Source: Romboutsia lituseburensis DSM 797 (GTDB lineage Bacteria; Bacillota; Clostridia; Peptostreptococcales; Peptostreptococcaceae). From it: a stretch of DNA of 64,000 bases. Under the pieces are notes generated by a model. It had not been told where the DNA came from, searched no databases, and saw nothing but the letters and a program-made list of their open reading frames with translations. Position 1 is the first letter of the stretch. The number at the start of each line of letters is the position of its first letter. Below are positions 38,208-47,804 of the stretch, one piece after another. The stretch spans positions 51,678 through 115,677 of the forward strand of contig NZ_FNGW01000009.1 in assembly GCF_900103615.1 (NCBI RefSeq), given 5' to 3'. Position numbers and translations under genes: made by a program.

Positions 38208-40112
38208 ATGAGTCAAAAAGGTAGTATATCAATACATACAGAAAATATTTTTCCAATAATAAAAAAGTGGTTATACTCTGACAAAGATATATTTATCAGA
38301 GAGCTTATAAGTAACGGGTGTGATGCTGTAAATAAACACAAGAAGCTAATATCATTAGGAGAAATAGCAGGGGATAAAGAAGAAGATTACAAAATAAATG
38401 TATATATAGATAAAGAAAAGTCAGCACTTATATTTGAAGACAATGGTATCGGTATGACAGAAGAAGAAGTTCAAAAATATATAAACCAAGTTGCTTTTTC
38501 TGGTGCAGAAGATTTCTTCAACAAATATAAAGATAAAATGAATGAAGAAAATGATATAATAGGTCACTTTGGTTTAGGATTCTATTCATCATTTATGGTA
38601 TCTAAAAAAGTTCAAATAGATACCTTATCATACAAAGAAGATGCAAAGCCAGTTAGATGGGTAAGTGAAGGTGGAACAGAGTACGAAATAAGTGATTCGG
38701 ATACTAGAAACACTAGAGGTACTACAATAACATTATTCTTAGATGATGATAGTAAAGAATTTGTAGAAGAATATACAGTAAGAAATATAATAGATAAATA
38801 TTGTTCATTCTTACCAGTTAATATTTATTTAGATACTATCAAAGAAGAAAATAGTGAAGAAGCTAAAAATGAAAATGAAGAAACAAAAACAGAAGAAAAT
38901 GAAGTTAAGGAAATAACACCTATAAATGATACACATCCATTATGGTTAAAATCACCAAAGGATTGTACAGATGAAGAATACAAAGAGTTCTATAGAAAAG
39001 TATTTAAAACATTTGATGAACCATTATTCTGGATACATCTTAATGTAGATTATCCATTTAATTTAAAAGGAATATTATACTTCCCTAAATTAAATAATGA
39101 ATTTGAGCTTATAGAAGGTAAAGTAAAATTATACAACAACCAAGTATTCGTTGCAGATAATATAAAAGAAGTTATACCAGAGTTCTTATTATTATTAAAA
39201 GGAGTAATAGATTGCCCAGACTTACCTCTAAATGTATCTAGAAGTTTCTTACAAAATGATAGAGATGTAAGTAAAATTTCTAAGCATATAGTTAAGAAGG
39301 TAGCTGATAAGTTAAAATCTTTAGCTAAAAATGAAAGAGAAAGCTATGAAAAATTCTGGGATGATATACAAGTATTTATCAAATTCGGATGCTTAAAAGA
39401 TGAAGGATTCTATGATAAGGTAAAAGATAGTATATTATTTAAGACTATAAATTCAGAGTATATAACTCTTAAGGATTACTTAGAAAAATGCAAAGAAAAG
39501 CATGAAAATAAGATATTCTATGTAAGTGATGAGGATCAACAATCTCAATATATAAAATTATTTAAAGACTATGATTTAGATGCTGTAATATTAGATTCAA
39601 CAATAGATAATCATTTTATATCATTTGTTGAATTTAAAAATCAACCAGTTAGATTTAATAGAATAGATGCAGACTTATCGGATGTACTAAAAGATAATAA
39701 AGATGAGTCTAACAAAGAAGGAAAAGAAGAAATAGAAAATTTATTCAAAGAATCAGTAGGTGAAAGAGTAAAAACTTATTCAGTAGAAAGTTTAAAGAGT
39801 GAAGACACTTCAGCTATAATACTAGTATCAGAAGAGTCAAGAAGAATGGCTGAAATGAAATCGCAATTTGCTGGAATGGACTTTGGAATGAACTTTGAAG
39901 AAGAGAAAACACTAGTTATAAATGATAATAGTCCAATAGTTAAAAAACTTTTATCTCTAAAAGATAAAGATGATAAAAAAGATGATATAAGCTTAATTTG
40001 TAATCAAATAGTAGATATAGCGCTTCTTGCTAATAAAGAGTTAGAGCCTAGTGAACTAGATGATTTTATAAAGAGAAACAATAAATTAATGAATATGGTA
40101 ATTTCATTATAA
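38208..40112 (+). CDS. htpG: Chaperone protein HtpG (Hsp90)
   Basis: 634-aa Hsp90 homolog. The N-terminal GHKL ATPase has IFIRELISNGCDAVNKHKK, FEDNGIGMTEEEV, and HFGLGFYSSFMVS; the middle domain has GILYFPKL and NVSRSFLQNDRDV. The linker (about residues 220-240) is strongly acidic. Ribosome site AGGAGG precedes ATG 38208. Monogenic, under CIRCE control and closed by the terminator at 40128. Confidence 0.96.
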   Translation: MSQKGSISIHTENIFPIIKKWLYSDKDIFIRELISNGCDAVNKHKKLISLGEIAGDKEEDYKINVYIDKEKSALIFEDNGIGMTEEEVQKYINQVAFSGAEDFFNKYKDKMNEENDIIGHFGLGFYSSFMVSKKVQIDTLSYKEDAKPVRWVSEGGTEYEISDSDTRNTRGTTITLFLDDDSKEFVEEYTVRNIIDKYCSFLPVNIYLDTIKEENSEEAKNENEETKTEENEVKEITPINDTHPLWLKSPKDCTDEEYKEFYRKVFKTFDEPLFWIHLNVDYPFNLKGILYFPKLNNEFELIEGKVKLYNNQVFVADNIKEVIPEFLLLLKGVIDCPDLPLNVSRSFLQNDRDVSKISKHIVKKVADKLKSLAKNERESYEKFWDDIQVFIKFGCLKDEGFYDKVKDSILFKTINSEYITLKDYLEKCKEKHENKIFYVSDEDQQSQYIKLFKDYDLDAVILDSTIDNHFISFVEFKNQPVRFNRIDADLSDVLKDNKDESNKEGKEEIENLFKESVGERVKTYSVESLKSEDTSAIILVSEESRRMAEMKSQFAGMDFGMNFEEEKTLVINDNSPIVKKLLSLKDKDDKKDDISLICNQIVDIALLANKELEPSELDDFIKRNNKLMNMVISL

Positions 40113-40127
40113 TTAAATAAACTAATT

Positions 40128-40172
40128 AAAAAGAGTTAATAGTATATGTACATACTGTTAACTCTTTTTTTA
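40128..40172 (+). terminator. Terminator after htpG
   Basis: Outer arms 40128-40139 and 40159-40170 with an additional inner palindrome (AGTAT...ATACT), followed by T7. Confidence 0.82.
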
Positions 40173-40241
40173 CGCAACGGACGAAGTCGTTGGTGACATG
40201 AAGTGTAGCGCCCACGCAGTGGATTAAGTGAAGCGAATTTT
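40171..40241. repeat. GC-rich palindromic intergenic element (REP-like)
   Basis: About 70 nt of clearly higher GC than its surroundings. Contains two small hairpins, CAACGGAC-GAA-GTCGTTG near 40175 and CCAC-GCA-GTGG near 40212, and an imperfect direct repeat AAGTGTAGCG / AAGTGAAGCG. No ORF or tRNA-like fold. Resembles interspersed palindromic repeats; no second copy is in the window. Confidence 0.45.
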
Positions 40242-40261
40242 TTATTATTATAATTTTATTG

Positions 40262-40292
40262 TTGACTCTAACATTGTGTTATACCTTAATAT
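40262..40292 (+). promoter_or_regulatory. MerR-type promoter with 19-bp spacer and central dyad
   Basis: -35 TTGACT (40262-40267) and -10 TAATAT (40287-40292) are 19 nt apart. The dyad TAACA-TTG-TGTTA (40269-40281) lies in the spacer. This is the classic architecture activated by MerR-family regulators, here just upstream of such a gene. Confidence 0.7.
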
Positions 40293-40313
40293 TAAATCAG
40301 GAGGTGGATGAAC

Positions 40314-41072
40314 ATGTACATGATTAATGAAATCTCAAAATTAACAGGTGTAAGCATTAGAATGCTGCATCATTATGATAAAATAGGGCTTTTAGTACCA
40401 AGTAAAAGAACTGATTCAAATTATAGAATGTATAGCGATGAGGATGTTGCTAAATTATATCAAATTTTACTTTTTAAAGAATTAGAGTTTTCGCTTCAAG
40501 AAATAAAAACAATACTACAGGATGAGAATTTTGATAGGGAAAAAGCCTTAAAAGAACAAAGGAATCTAATAATAAAAAAGAAAAATAGATTAGAAAAAAT
40601 AATAGAATCAATAGATGATACTATAAATAATTTTGGAGGTAATGTTATGAATAAGAAGAATTTCAAGGCATTTGATTATGAAGATATAAAAAAACATGAA
40701 GAAAAATATAAAGAAGAAACAGAAAGAAAATATGGTAAAACAGATGCATACAAGGAAAGTAAAGAAAAGACATCAAAATACTCAAAAAATGATTGGGAAA
40801 ATATAATGGGAGAAGCTGAGAGTATATATGTAGAATTATCTAAACTAATGGATAAAGAACCTTCTGATGAGCAAGTTCAATTACTAGTTGAAAAGTGGAG
40901 AAATCACATAACTGAAAATTTCTATAATTGTACAATAGAAATTTTTAGAGGCTTAGCCCTTATGTATGTAGCAGATGAAAGATTTACTAAGAATATAGAT
41001 AAATATGGAGAGGGCTTAGCACAATTTTTAAGTGACGCTATGAATATTTATTGTGACAATTACTCTATATAG
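40314..41072 (+). CDS. MerR family regulator with TipAS drug-sensing domain
   Basis: 252-aa regulator. The N-terminal MerR helix-turn-helix (INEISKLTGVSIRMLHHYDKIGLLVPSKR) is followed by a coiled-coil dimerisation helix, then a C-terminal TipAS-like domain (about 130-252: NDWENIMGEAESIYVEL ... WRNHITENFYNCTIEIFRGLALMY). TipAL/Mta-type proteins sense antibiotics or other hydrophobic compounds and activate their own gene. The start at 40314 is 9 nt from AGGAGGTG; ATG 40308 is too close. Confidence 0.9.
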   Translation: MYMINEISKLTGVSIRMLHHYDKIGLLVPSKRTDSNYRMYSDEDVAKLYQILLFKELEFSLQEIKTILQDENFDREKALKEQRNLIIKKKNRLEKIIESIDDTINNFGGNVMNKKNFKAFDYEDIKKHEEKYKEETERKYGKTDAYKESKEKTSKYSKNDWENIMGEAESIYVELSKLMDKEPSDEQVQLLVEKWRNHITENFYNCTIEIFRGLALMYVADERFTKNIDKYGEGLAQFLSDAMNIYCDNYSI

Positions 41073-41243
41073 AAGAATGTATATTGACACTAATAATTTG
41101 AAACATTAATATCACGATAACGTGAAGATTATATTTAAATTGCTTATCTTACAAAAACGTAATTTAAATGTAATCTAGATAAATGGTTCAACTCTTAAGA
41201 TGAATATATAATATGTATATAATCAACAAGAGGAGGACAACAA

Positions 41244-41969
41244 ATGAAAAAATTAAATGCGTTTCAAATAAAAGTTTTCGCACTAATAGTTATGCTAATG
41301 GATCATTTATGGTTTGCTTTTCCACATGTGTTTCCAATATGGTTCCATCCATTATCAAGGTTAGTATCACCAGTATTTGCATTTTTATTAGTGGAAGGAT
41401 TTTTCCATACAAGAAGTAGATTAAAATATAATATCAGATTATGGGGTTGGGCAACTTTCATGCAAGTCGGTGATATGGTTATGAATGTAGCTTTAAAATC
41501 TAAGGGGGTTACTGTTCATAATAATATATTTGCAACTTTAGCTTTAGGACTTACTATAATAAGTTTAATTGAGTATAGTAAATCTAAAAATGGTGCAAGT
41601 AAATTAATATTAATGGCTTTAGCAATACTACTATTACCACTAGGACTATTTACAGAAGGTGGAATAGCTGTATTACCATTTATACTAATCACATATTCAT
41701 TTAGAGGCAATAATAAGAAACAAATAATAGGATATATAATATTATCGATATTATTATTTGCAACTAGCTATAATCAATACCATACAGTAAAAGAAACTAT
41801 AGATATGTTAATGTTTAACTCAGATTTCTTATTTATATTAGTGATACCATTTATGCTAATGTACAATGGTGAAAGAGGTATGAACAATAAGTTTAGTAAA
41901 TACTTATTCTATGTATTTTATCCATTACACTTATGGATATTAGCAATAATAGAGTTTATGTTAAAATAA
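41244..41969 (+). CDS. TraX family membrane protein
   Basis: 241-aa integral membrane protein with about seven hydrophobic helices. LNAFQIKVFALIVMLMDHL, SRLVSPVFAFLLVEGFFHT, and the C-terminal FYVFYPLHLWIL motif are those of the TraX/acyltransferase-3-like family, named for F-pilin acetylation. Chromosomal Firmicute copies have no conjugation role known; an acyltransferase activity on a surface molecule is possible. AGAGGAGG precedes ATG 41244. Monocistronic. Confidence 0.82.
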   Translation: MKKLNAFQIKVFALIVMLMDHLWFAFPHVFPIWFHPLSRLVSPVFAFLLVEGFFHTRSRLKYNIRLWGWATFMQVGDMVMNVALKSKGVTVHNNIFATLALGLTIISLIEYSKSKNGASKLILMALAILLLPLGLFTEGGIAVLPFILITYSFRGNNKKQIIGYIILSILLFATSYNQYHTVKETIDMLMFNSDFLFILVIPFMLMYNGERGMNNKFSKYLFYVFYPLHLWILAIIEFMLK

Positions 41970-41974
41970 AATTT

Positions 41975-42016
41975 AAGGCAACTAAAATAATAATATTATT
42001 TTAGTTGCCTTTTTTA
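41975..42016 (+). terminator. Terminator after the TraX-family gene
   Basis: Near-continuous perfect palindrome 41975-42011, followed by T tract to 42016. Confidence 0.87.
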
Positions 42017-42141
42017 TGTGATCAACGAAATAATAAAAGATTATTGCAAACATAGAAATTTTTATAATCACAGGCTTTTAAAATAAATACATTTTAATTT
42101 ATAATCAAAATAGATAGATACAAAACAGAGGGAGTGATGAA

Positions 42142-42834
42142 GTGGGAAATATATTACTTTTAGAAGATGATAAATCATTAAATAGAGGGATAAGTTTTAA
42201 GTTAAAAAAAGAGGGATATACTGTTTATTCAGCTTCAAGTATAAAAGAAGCTATGGATATATTTAAAGAAACTGATATAAATTTGATAATATCTGATATA
42301 GGATTACCAGATGGAAATGGATTTGATTTTTGTGAAGAAATAAGAAAAGTAAGTAATGTACATATAATAATGTTAACGGCATTGGATCAAGAAGTTGATA
42401 TAGTAACTGGATATGAAATTGGTGTTGATGACTATATAACAAAGCCATTTAGCTTAATAGTACTAATATCAAAAATAAATGCTTTTATGAGAAGGATAGG
42501 TGGTGTAAATAGTGAGCACTTAATTTCTTGTGATAAGTTAAGTTTCAATTATTTAGAAAATAAATTAATTAAAGAAAATGAAGAATTAACATTAAGTAAA
42601 ACAGAAGGAAAGTTATTAAAGTACTTAATGGACAACTCTTGTCAAACAATAACAAAAGATCAACTCATAGAAACTTTGTGGGACATAGATGGAAATTTTG
42701 TTGATGAAAATACTGTAGCAGTAAATATAAGAAGGCTTAGACAGAAGGTAGAAGAAAATCCATCAACTCCAGAATATATAAAAAATATAAGGGGTGTAGG
42801 TTATACTTTTGCAAAGAGGTGTTTAAAAAAATGA
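42142..42834 (+). CDS. OmpR-family response regulator
   Basis: 230-aa regulator: receiver domain with LLEDDKSL, phospho-Asp in IISDIGLPDG, Thr in MLTALD and Lys in ITKPF, then a winged-helix effector (VDENTVAVNIRRLRQKVEENP ... IRGVGYTFA). Starts with GTG 42142 behind a GGGAGTGATGA site. Overlaps the kinase gene at ATGA. Together with the ABC genes downstream it forms a regulator-sensor-exporter set typical of antimicrobial peptide or bacitracin response loci. Confidence 0.9.
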   Translation: MGNILLLEDDKSLNRGISFKLKKEGYTVYSASSIKEAMDIFKETDINLIISDIGLPDGNGFDFCEEIRKVSNVHIIMLTALDQEVDIVTGYEIGVDDYITKPFSLIVLISKINAFMRRIGGVNSEHLISCDKLSFNYLENKLIKENEELTLSKTEGKLLKYLMDNSCQTITKDQLIETLWDIDGNFVDENTVAVNIRRLRQKVEENPSTPEYIKNIRGVGYTFAKRCLKK

Positions 42835-44072
42835 TTAGTATTATAAAAAAAGAACCATTATTAAAAAAACAGTTATCTATTATATTTATCAGTGTAATTA
42901 TAATATTTAGTGTATTTTCTATGTTTCAATACAAAAACTTAAAAAATATATACTTAGAACAGAATAATATAAATAAAAGGCTAGTAGGTGCATTAGTTAG
43001 TAAATTTCCAGAAATGGAGGTTGATATAGTAAACTCCATCTATAATCCTGAAAAGAAGTATATACAAGAAGGAAGTAAAGTTTTAGACAAATTTGGATAT
43101 GATGAAAGTTATACAATGAATAAAAATGTAAATTTCCAAAAACATTTGAAATATTTCCTGGTAAATAATTTGATAACTTTTGTAATATTGCTTTTTTTAG
43201 TGTTAACTATTGTGGTTACTTATATAAAATACATATTTAATAAATTATTAAAGGTTAATATGGATATAGAAAATATAATAAACAATGATTATAAGATTAA
43301 AGATGACTTTAAAGAGGAAGGTATTTTTAATAGAATTTATTCAGATCTAAATAAACTATCAAGAAGTTTAAATTTAAAAGTACGTAATTTAGATAAAGAA
43401 AAAGAAAGCATTAAAGAGTTAGTAACAGATATATCTCATCAATTAAAGACACCCCTAGCTTCTTTGAAGTTATATAATACTCTTTTAATTGAAGAAGAGT
43501 TAGAAGAAGAAGAGAAAATGGAATTTTTACAAACAAATAAACTATCAATAAATAAATTACATAATTTAATTGATTCGTTAGTTAATATATCTAGATTAGA
43601 AGCCAATATGATAAGCATAAAAAAAGAAAATAAAGGGATAAAATCTACTTTAACAAAAGCAATAGATAGCGTAAGAGTTAAAGCAAACCAAAAACAAATA
43701 AGCATAGAATTAGAAGACTTTGATGATATACAAATCCTACATGATTCAAAATGGACTGAAGAAAGTATATTTAATGTAATTGATAATGGAGTTAAATATA
43801 CAGATGAAAATGGAAAAATAAATATATCTGTTTCAGAAACTATAAACTTTGTAAGAATTGATATTAAAGATAATGGAATAGGGATTGATAAATTAGAATT
43901 TAATAATATATTTAAGAGATTTTATAGAAATAGTGAAGTAGAAGACATTGAAGGATCGGGGGTAGGTCTTTATTTAAGTAGAAAAATTTTAGAGCAACAA
44001 GGTGGAAACATTATAGTAGCATCTAAAAAAGGAGAGGGAAGTAAATTTTCTTTATTCCTTACAAAAGTGTAA
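42831..44072 (+). CDS. Sensor histidine kinase
   Basis: 413-aa kinase with two membrane helices (about 13-33 and 107-130) around a short extracellular segment of about 70 residues, then the H box TDISHQLKTPLASL with His203, N box (NVIDNGVKYTDEN) and G boxes (DNGIGID, EGSGVGLYLS). The extracellular loop is larger than in BceS-type intramembrane sensors, so direct ligand sensing is possible. Start chosen at ATG 42831 (4-nt overlap with the regulator) after AGAGG. Confidence 0.9.
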   Translation: MISIIKKEPLLKKQLSIIFISVIIIFSVFSMFQYKNLKNIYLEQNNINKRLVGALVSKFPEMEVDIVNSIYNPEKKYIQEGSKVLDKFGYDESYTMNKNVNFQKHLKYFLVNNLITFVILLFLVLTIVVTYIKYIFNKLLKVNMDIENIINNDYKIKDDFKEEGIFNRIYSDLNKLSRSLNLKVRNLDKEKESIKELVTDISHQLKTPLASLKLYNTLLIEEELEEEEKMEFLQTNKLSINKLHNLIDSLVNISRLEANMISIKKENKGIKSTLTKAIDSVRVKANQKQISIELEDFDDIQILHDSKWTEESIFNVIDNGVKYTDENGKINISVSETINFVRIDIKDNGIGIDKLEFNNIFKRFYRNSEVEDIEGSGVGLYLSRKILEQQGGNIIVASKKGEGSKFSLFLTKV

Positions 44073-44148
44073 GTATAACTGTAAGTGATTTGAAAGACTT
44101 GCTATGTATTATAAAAGTATAAATAATACAAAGATGAGGAGAAAAAGA

Positions 44149-44832
44149 ATGAGCATATTAAAAACTAAAAGTTTAAAGAAATACTATGGAGTTGAAGAAA
44201 ATTTAGTTAAAGCAATAGATGACACTAATATAGATATACAAGAAGGGGAATTTGTAGCAATAGTAGGAAAATCAGGATCAGGGAAGAGTACTTTATTACA
44301 TATGATAGGTGGGCTTGATAGACCAACTGATGGAAATGTTTTTATAGATGGAAATGATATATTTTCTTTAAAAGATGAGCAGTTAGCTATTTTTAGAAGA
44401 AGAAAAATAGGATTTATATTTCAATACTATAATTTAATACCATCTTTAAATGTATGGGAAAATATAGTTCTTCCTATAGGTTTAGATGGAAAGGATGTAG
44501 ATAAGAATTTTGTTAATGATATTATAAAATCTTTAGGCTTAGATGAAAAAAAGGAGGTGCTACCAAATACTTTATCAGGTGGTCAACAACAAAGGGTTGC
44601 TATTGCTCGAGCACTAGTTACCAGACCATCTATTATACTAGCTGATGAGCCTACAGGAAACTTAGATTCAAAAACGTCTGATGAAGTAATGAGTTTATTA
44701 AAGTCTATGATAAAAAAATATAATCAAACGTTAGTAATGATAACGCATGATGAAACAATAGCTCAAATGGCAGATAGAGTTATATATATTGAAGATGGTA
44801 AAGTTATTAAAGGTGGTGTTATAAATGATTAA
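44149..44832 (+). CDS. ABC transporter ATP-binding protein (LolD/MacB-like)
   Basis: 227-aa ATPase. Walker A GKSGSGKST, Q loop FIFQYYNLIPSLNVWENI, signature NTLSGGQQQRVAIARAL, Walker B IILADEPTGNLD, H loop MITHD. The MacB/LolD/FtsE-type sequence fits pairing with the FtsX-domain permease that overlaps it by 8 nt. Start ATG 44149 follows GAGGAG; an earlier ATG at 44104 lacks a site. Confidence 0.93.
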   Translation: MSILKTKSLKKYYGVEENLVKAIDDTNIDIQEGEFVAIVGKSGSGKSTLLHMIGGLDRPTDGNVFIDGNDIFSLKDEQLAIFRRRKIGFIFQYYNLIPSLNVWENIVLPIGLDGKDVDKNFVNDIIKSLGLDEKKEVLPNTLSGGQQQRVAIARALVTRPSIILADEPTGNLDSKTSDEVMSLLKSMIKKYNQTLVMITHDETIAQMADRVIYIEDGKVIKGGVIND

Positions 44833-47209
44833 CACTACTAAAATAGCTAGGAGCAATTTAAAGCAAAATAAATCAAAAAGTATATTAATTATAATAACAA
44901 TAGTACTTTCTACAATATTGCTTGCATCTGTTTTTATGACATGTGTTGATTGGAATGAAGCTAACAAGGAAAGAACTAGATTATATTGTGGATCTCAACA
45001 TGGACTTTTTGGTGGTATAACACAAGCAAAATATAATGAAGTAAAAGCTCATGCTGATATAGAAAGTATTGGGGTTGTAAATGGGGTTGGTCTTAAGGAA
45101 TACGAAGATGAAAGCAAAATAGGACTTTCATATATGGACAAAAATGCTGTAGATTTTAATAGTATGAATTTGATAGAGGGAAAACTTCCTTCTAAAAAAA
45201 ATGAAATAGTATTAGATGATTTAGCACTGGATAGATTAGGATATGAACATAAAATAGGACAAAAAATAAAAATACAGTATGATGATTACTCTAAAAAGGG
45301 TATAACTGATGCAGAGTTTATATTAACAGGCATAACAACATCTAGTGAAAGTTCAAAAACAAGAAGAATGTACAATGCAATAGTATCTGAAGAATATATG
45401 AAGTCGACTAGAGATATGAATAAGGAAAAATTAAATTTATATATAAGATTAAAAAACACTAAAAATTTACAAGGTCAAGAAATAATAGATAAAGTGAATA
45501 AGGTAGCACGTGACTTAGATATACCTAACTATAGAGTTCTAGCTAATGAAGATTATATAAAATCATTAAAACCAGATTCAGAAGTTATAACTTGGGGAGC
45601 TTTAATAGGAATAGTGATTATATTATCAAGTATTTTAGTTATTTATAACATATTCTATTTATCAATAGTAACTAAGGTTCAAGAGTTTGGTAAGTTAAGA
45701 GCAATAGGTGCTACTAAAAAGCAAATAAAATCAATAGTATTAAAAGAAGGCATATTTTTATCATCAATTGCAATTCCATTAGGGACAATTATAGGATATA
45801 TAATAAATAAACTTGTAATAAATAAAATATTCTTTGAAGGTACTAACATATCTAAATTGCCAATAGCAATATTTATAATGTTAATAAGCTTTGCTACAGT
45901 ATTTGTATCATTACTAAAGCCTATGAGAGTAGCATCAAAAGTATCTATAATAGACGCAGTTAGATATAATGGCGAAGAAAAATTAAATAAAAAATCAAGA
46001 AAAGGATATGAAAGTATAAATATAAAAAGACTTTCATATGCAAATTTAAGTAGGAATAAAAAGCGCACGTATATAACTTTAATATCTTTATCTTTAAGTG
46101 GAATTTTGTTTATAGTTGTATCAAGTTTACTTAGTAGCATGGATGCTGAAAAATTAGCTAGAGATCACTTTCCATATGATCTAAGAATAAGTTTAGACAG
46201 TTATACTTTTGGAGATGAAGACAGCCCTGAAACAGAAATAAATATTTTACAAACAAAGAATCCTCTAGGACAAAAATTTAGAGATGAAATTTCTGAAATG
46301 AATGGTGTTAAAAATATAGAAATTTTCAAGGAAACTAAAGCTGAATTACCAGAGTATAATACAGAATATAAATATCATGACTTTAGTAGTATTGATGAAT
46401 CAGATTTAGGAGATCTAGAGCTTTATTTACAGTCTGGAAAAATTGATTTAGAAAAATTAAAATCAGGCAAAGAAATTATATTATTATCTCCGGAATTAGC
46501 TAAAGAAATAAATATAGAAGTAGGAGATAAAATAACTATTACTTTATATGATGGAAATGAAAAAGTAGACAAAGAGTTTAAGGTACAAGCTATAACATCA
46601 GCTCCAGGAACTTTTGCAGTTCATAATGATGCATTTAATAAATTATTTAAAAATGATACAACAACATCTATAGGTATATATACTGAAAAAGATAAATATA
46701 CAGATGTGAAAAATTATATTGAAAGTTTAGATAAGAAAAATGAATATTTACAATCAGCATCTATAGATAAAGAGTTAGAAGTTGCAAATTTATCTATAAA
46801 TTCAACTAAAATAATGGCATATAGTTTGGTTGTTATTATAGGAATAATAGGATTTATGAACCTTATAAACTCAATGATAACAAGCATAATAACAAGAAAA
46901 AAAGAGTTAGGTATGTTACAGGCAATAGGATTAACCAATAAACAGCTAATTAAGATGTTAAATATAGAAGCTATGTTTTATACACTAACAATGTTAGTTA
47001 GTTCATTAACTTTAGGAACGGGTCTTGGATATATAGCAGTATATGCATTTAGAAAAACAGGTGCATCATATGCATCATATGAGCTACCTTTAATTCAAAT
47101 AATAATTATGATAGTATTTTCTGTAGTATCACAGCTTTTATTAACTTATTTAATAAGTAAAAACTTTAATAAAGAATCACTAATAGATAGAGTTAGATAT
47201 AGTGAATAA
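44825..47209 (+). CDS. ABC transporter permease with two FtsX domains
   Basis: 794-aa permease. Helix 1 at about 17-37, a large extracellular part (about 50-255), then a three-helix FtsX block (about 258-385, with KLRAIGATKKQIKSIVLKEG). A second half repeats the plan: helix near 417-437, extracellular 445-655, FtsX block 658-790 (ELGMLQAIGLTNKQLIKML). This two-loop topology differs from the ten-helix BceB permeases. Likely substrate an antimicrobial or lipid-linked molecule; inferred only from context. Confidence 0.9.
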   Translation: MINTTKIARSNLKQNKSKSILIIITIVLSTILLASVFMTCVDWNEANKERTRLYCGSQHGLFGGITQAKYNEVKAHADIESIGVVNGVGLKEYEDESKIGLSYMDKNAVDFNSMNLIEGKLPSKKNEIVLDDLALDRLGYEHKIGQKIKIQYDDYSKKGITDAEFILTGITTSSESSKTRRMYNAIVSEEYMKSTRDMNKEKLNLYIRLKNTKNLQGQEIIDKVNKVARDLDIPNYRVLANEDYIKSLKPDSEVITWGALIGIVIILSSILVIYNIFYLSIVTKVQEFGKLRAIGATKKQIKSIVLKEGIFLSSIAIPLGTIIGYIINKLVINKIFFEGTNISKLPIAIFIMLISFATVFVSLLKPMRVASKVSIIDAVRYNGEEKLNKKSRKGYESINIKRLSYANLSRNKKRTYITLISLSLSGILFIVVSSLLSSMDAEKLARDHFPYDLRISLDSYTFGDEDSPETEINILQTKNPLGQKFRDEISEMNGVKNIEIFKETKAELPEYNTEYKYHDFSSIDESDLGDLELYLQSGKIDLEKLKSGKEIILLSPELAKEINIEVGDKITITLYDGNEKVDKEFKVQAITSAPGTFAVHNDAFNKLFKNDTTTSIGIYTEKDKYTDVKNYIESLDKKNEYLQSASIDKELEVANLSINSTKIMAYSLVVIIGIIGFMNLINSMITSIITRKKELGMLQAIGLTNKQLIKMLNIEAMFYTLTMLVSSLTLGTGLGYIAVYAFRKTGASYASYELPLIQIIIMIVFSVVSQLLLTYLISKNFNKESLIDRVRYSE

Positions 47210-47227
47210 AATATAAATAACTAAACT

Positions 47228-47274
47228 AAAGAAGCTATCTCAATATAAGTATATTTTGAGATAGCTTCTTTTGA
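47228..47274. terminator. Terminator between ABC permease and L25 genes
   Basis: Sixteen-bp arms (47228-47243 and 47257-47272) with T tract on the plus strand and a weaker T-rich flank on the minus strand. Confidence 0.82.
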
Positions 47275-47302
47275 TATTCACTATAACGTGAAAATATAAA
47301 AT

Positions 47303-47578
47303 TTAATCCACTAACATAAAATCTATATGTATAAAACCATCTTTAACCCCGTCTATCTGTACTTCTTTAAGTAAACATTTTTTTATATCTCCGTTTAAAT
47401 TTAATTCTAAAACATCAGTATTTTCACCAGCATCAATTAATCTAGTAAAATCTGTTTTATAAACAGCTATAGGAATACTTTTATCTAATTTGTTTGAGTA
47501 AATAACAGCTGGAATATAATCTCTTTCTCTTATTATTCTAGTTTTTTCATTTAAATCTCTACTAACTACGTTTAACAT
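47303..47578 (-). CDS. rplY: Ribosomal protein bL25, short form
   Basis: 91-aa protein matching the N-terminal 5S-rRNA-binding domain of L25/CTC: RDLNEKTRIIRERDYIPAVIYSN, an LKEVQIDGVKDGFIHIDF ending. It lacks the C-terminal TL5 domain that many Firmicute CTC proteins carry, so is comparable to the E. coli form. GAGGGGG lies 9 nt before the ATG. Single gene on the minus strand. In Bacillus the homolog is a general stress protein; regulation here is not visible. Confidence 0.8.
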   Translation of the reverse strand: MLNVVSRDLNEKTRIIRERDYIPAVIYSNKLDKSIPIAVYKTDFTRLIDAGENTDVLELNLNGDIKKCLLKEVQIDGVKDGFIHIDFMLVD

Positions 47579-47804
47579 AATAGTTATCCCCCTCGTATAA
47601 ATAAATGATATTAGGCTTGTTTACCTTTAATAAATAATATTAAGTAGGGATCAGAATTATTCATAAAATTTTAAAATATATAGAAACCTTGGATTTTTAT
47701 AATTTGTGAAACAATTAAATAGTAACTTTAAATTTAGAATATCTAAGCGAATATAAGGAAAAATAGTATTAAAATAAATAATAATACTACAAGAGGGTGG
47801 ACAC

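Noticed and set aside
41213..41419. 68-aa plus-strand frame overlapping the TraX-family gene
   Set aside because: Alternative frame of the TraX start; the AGAGGAGG site serves the ATG at 41244.
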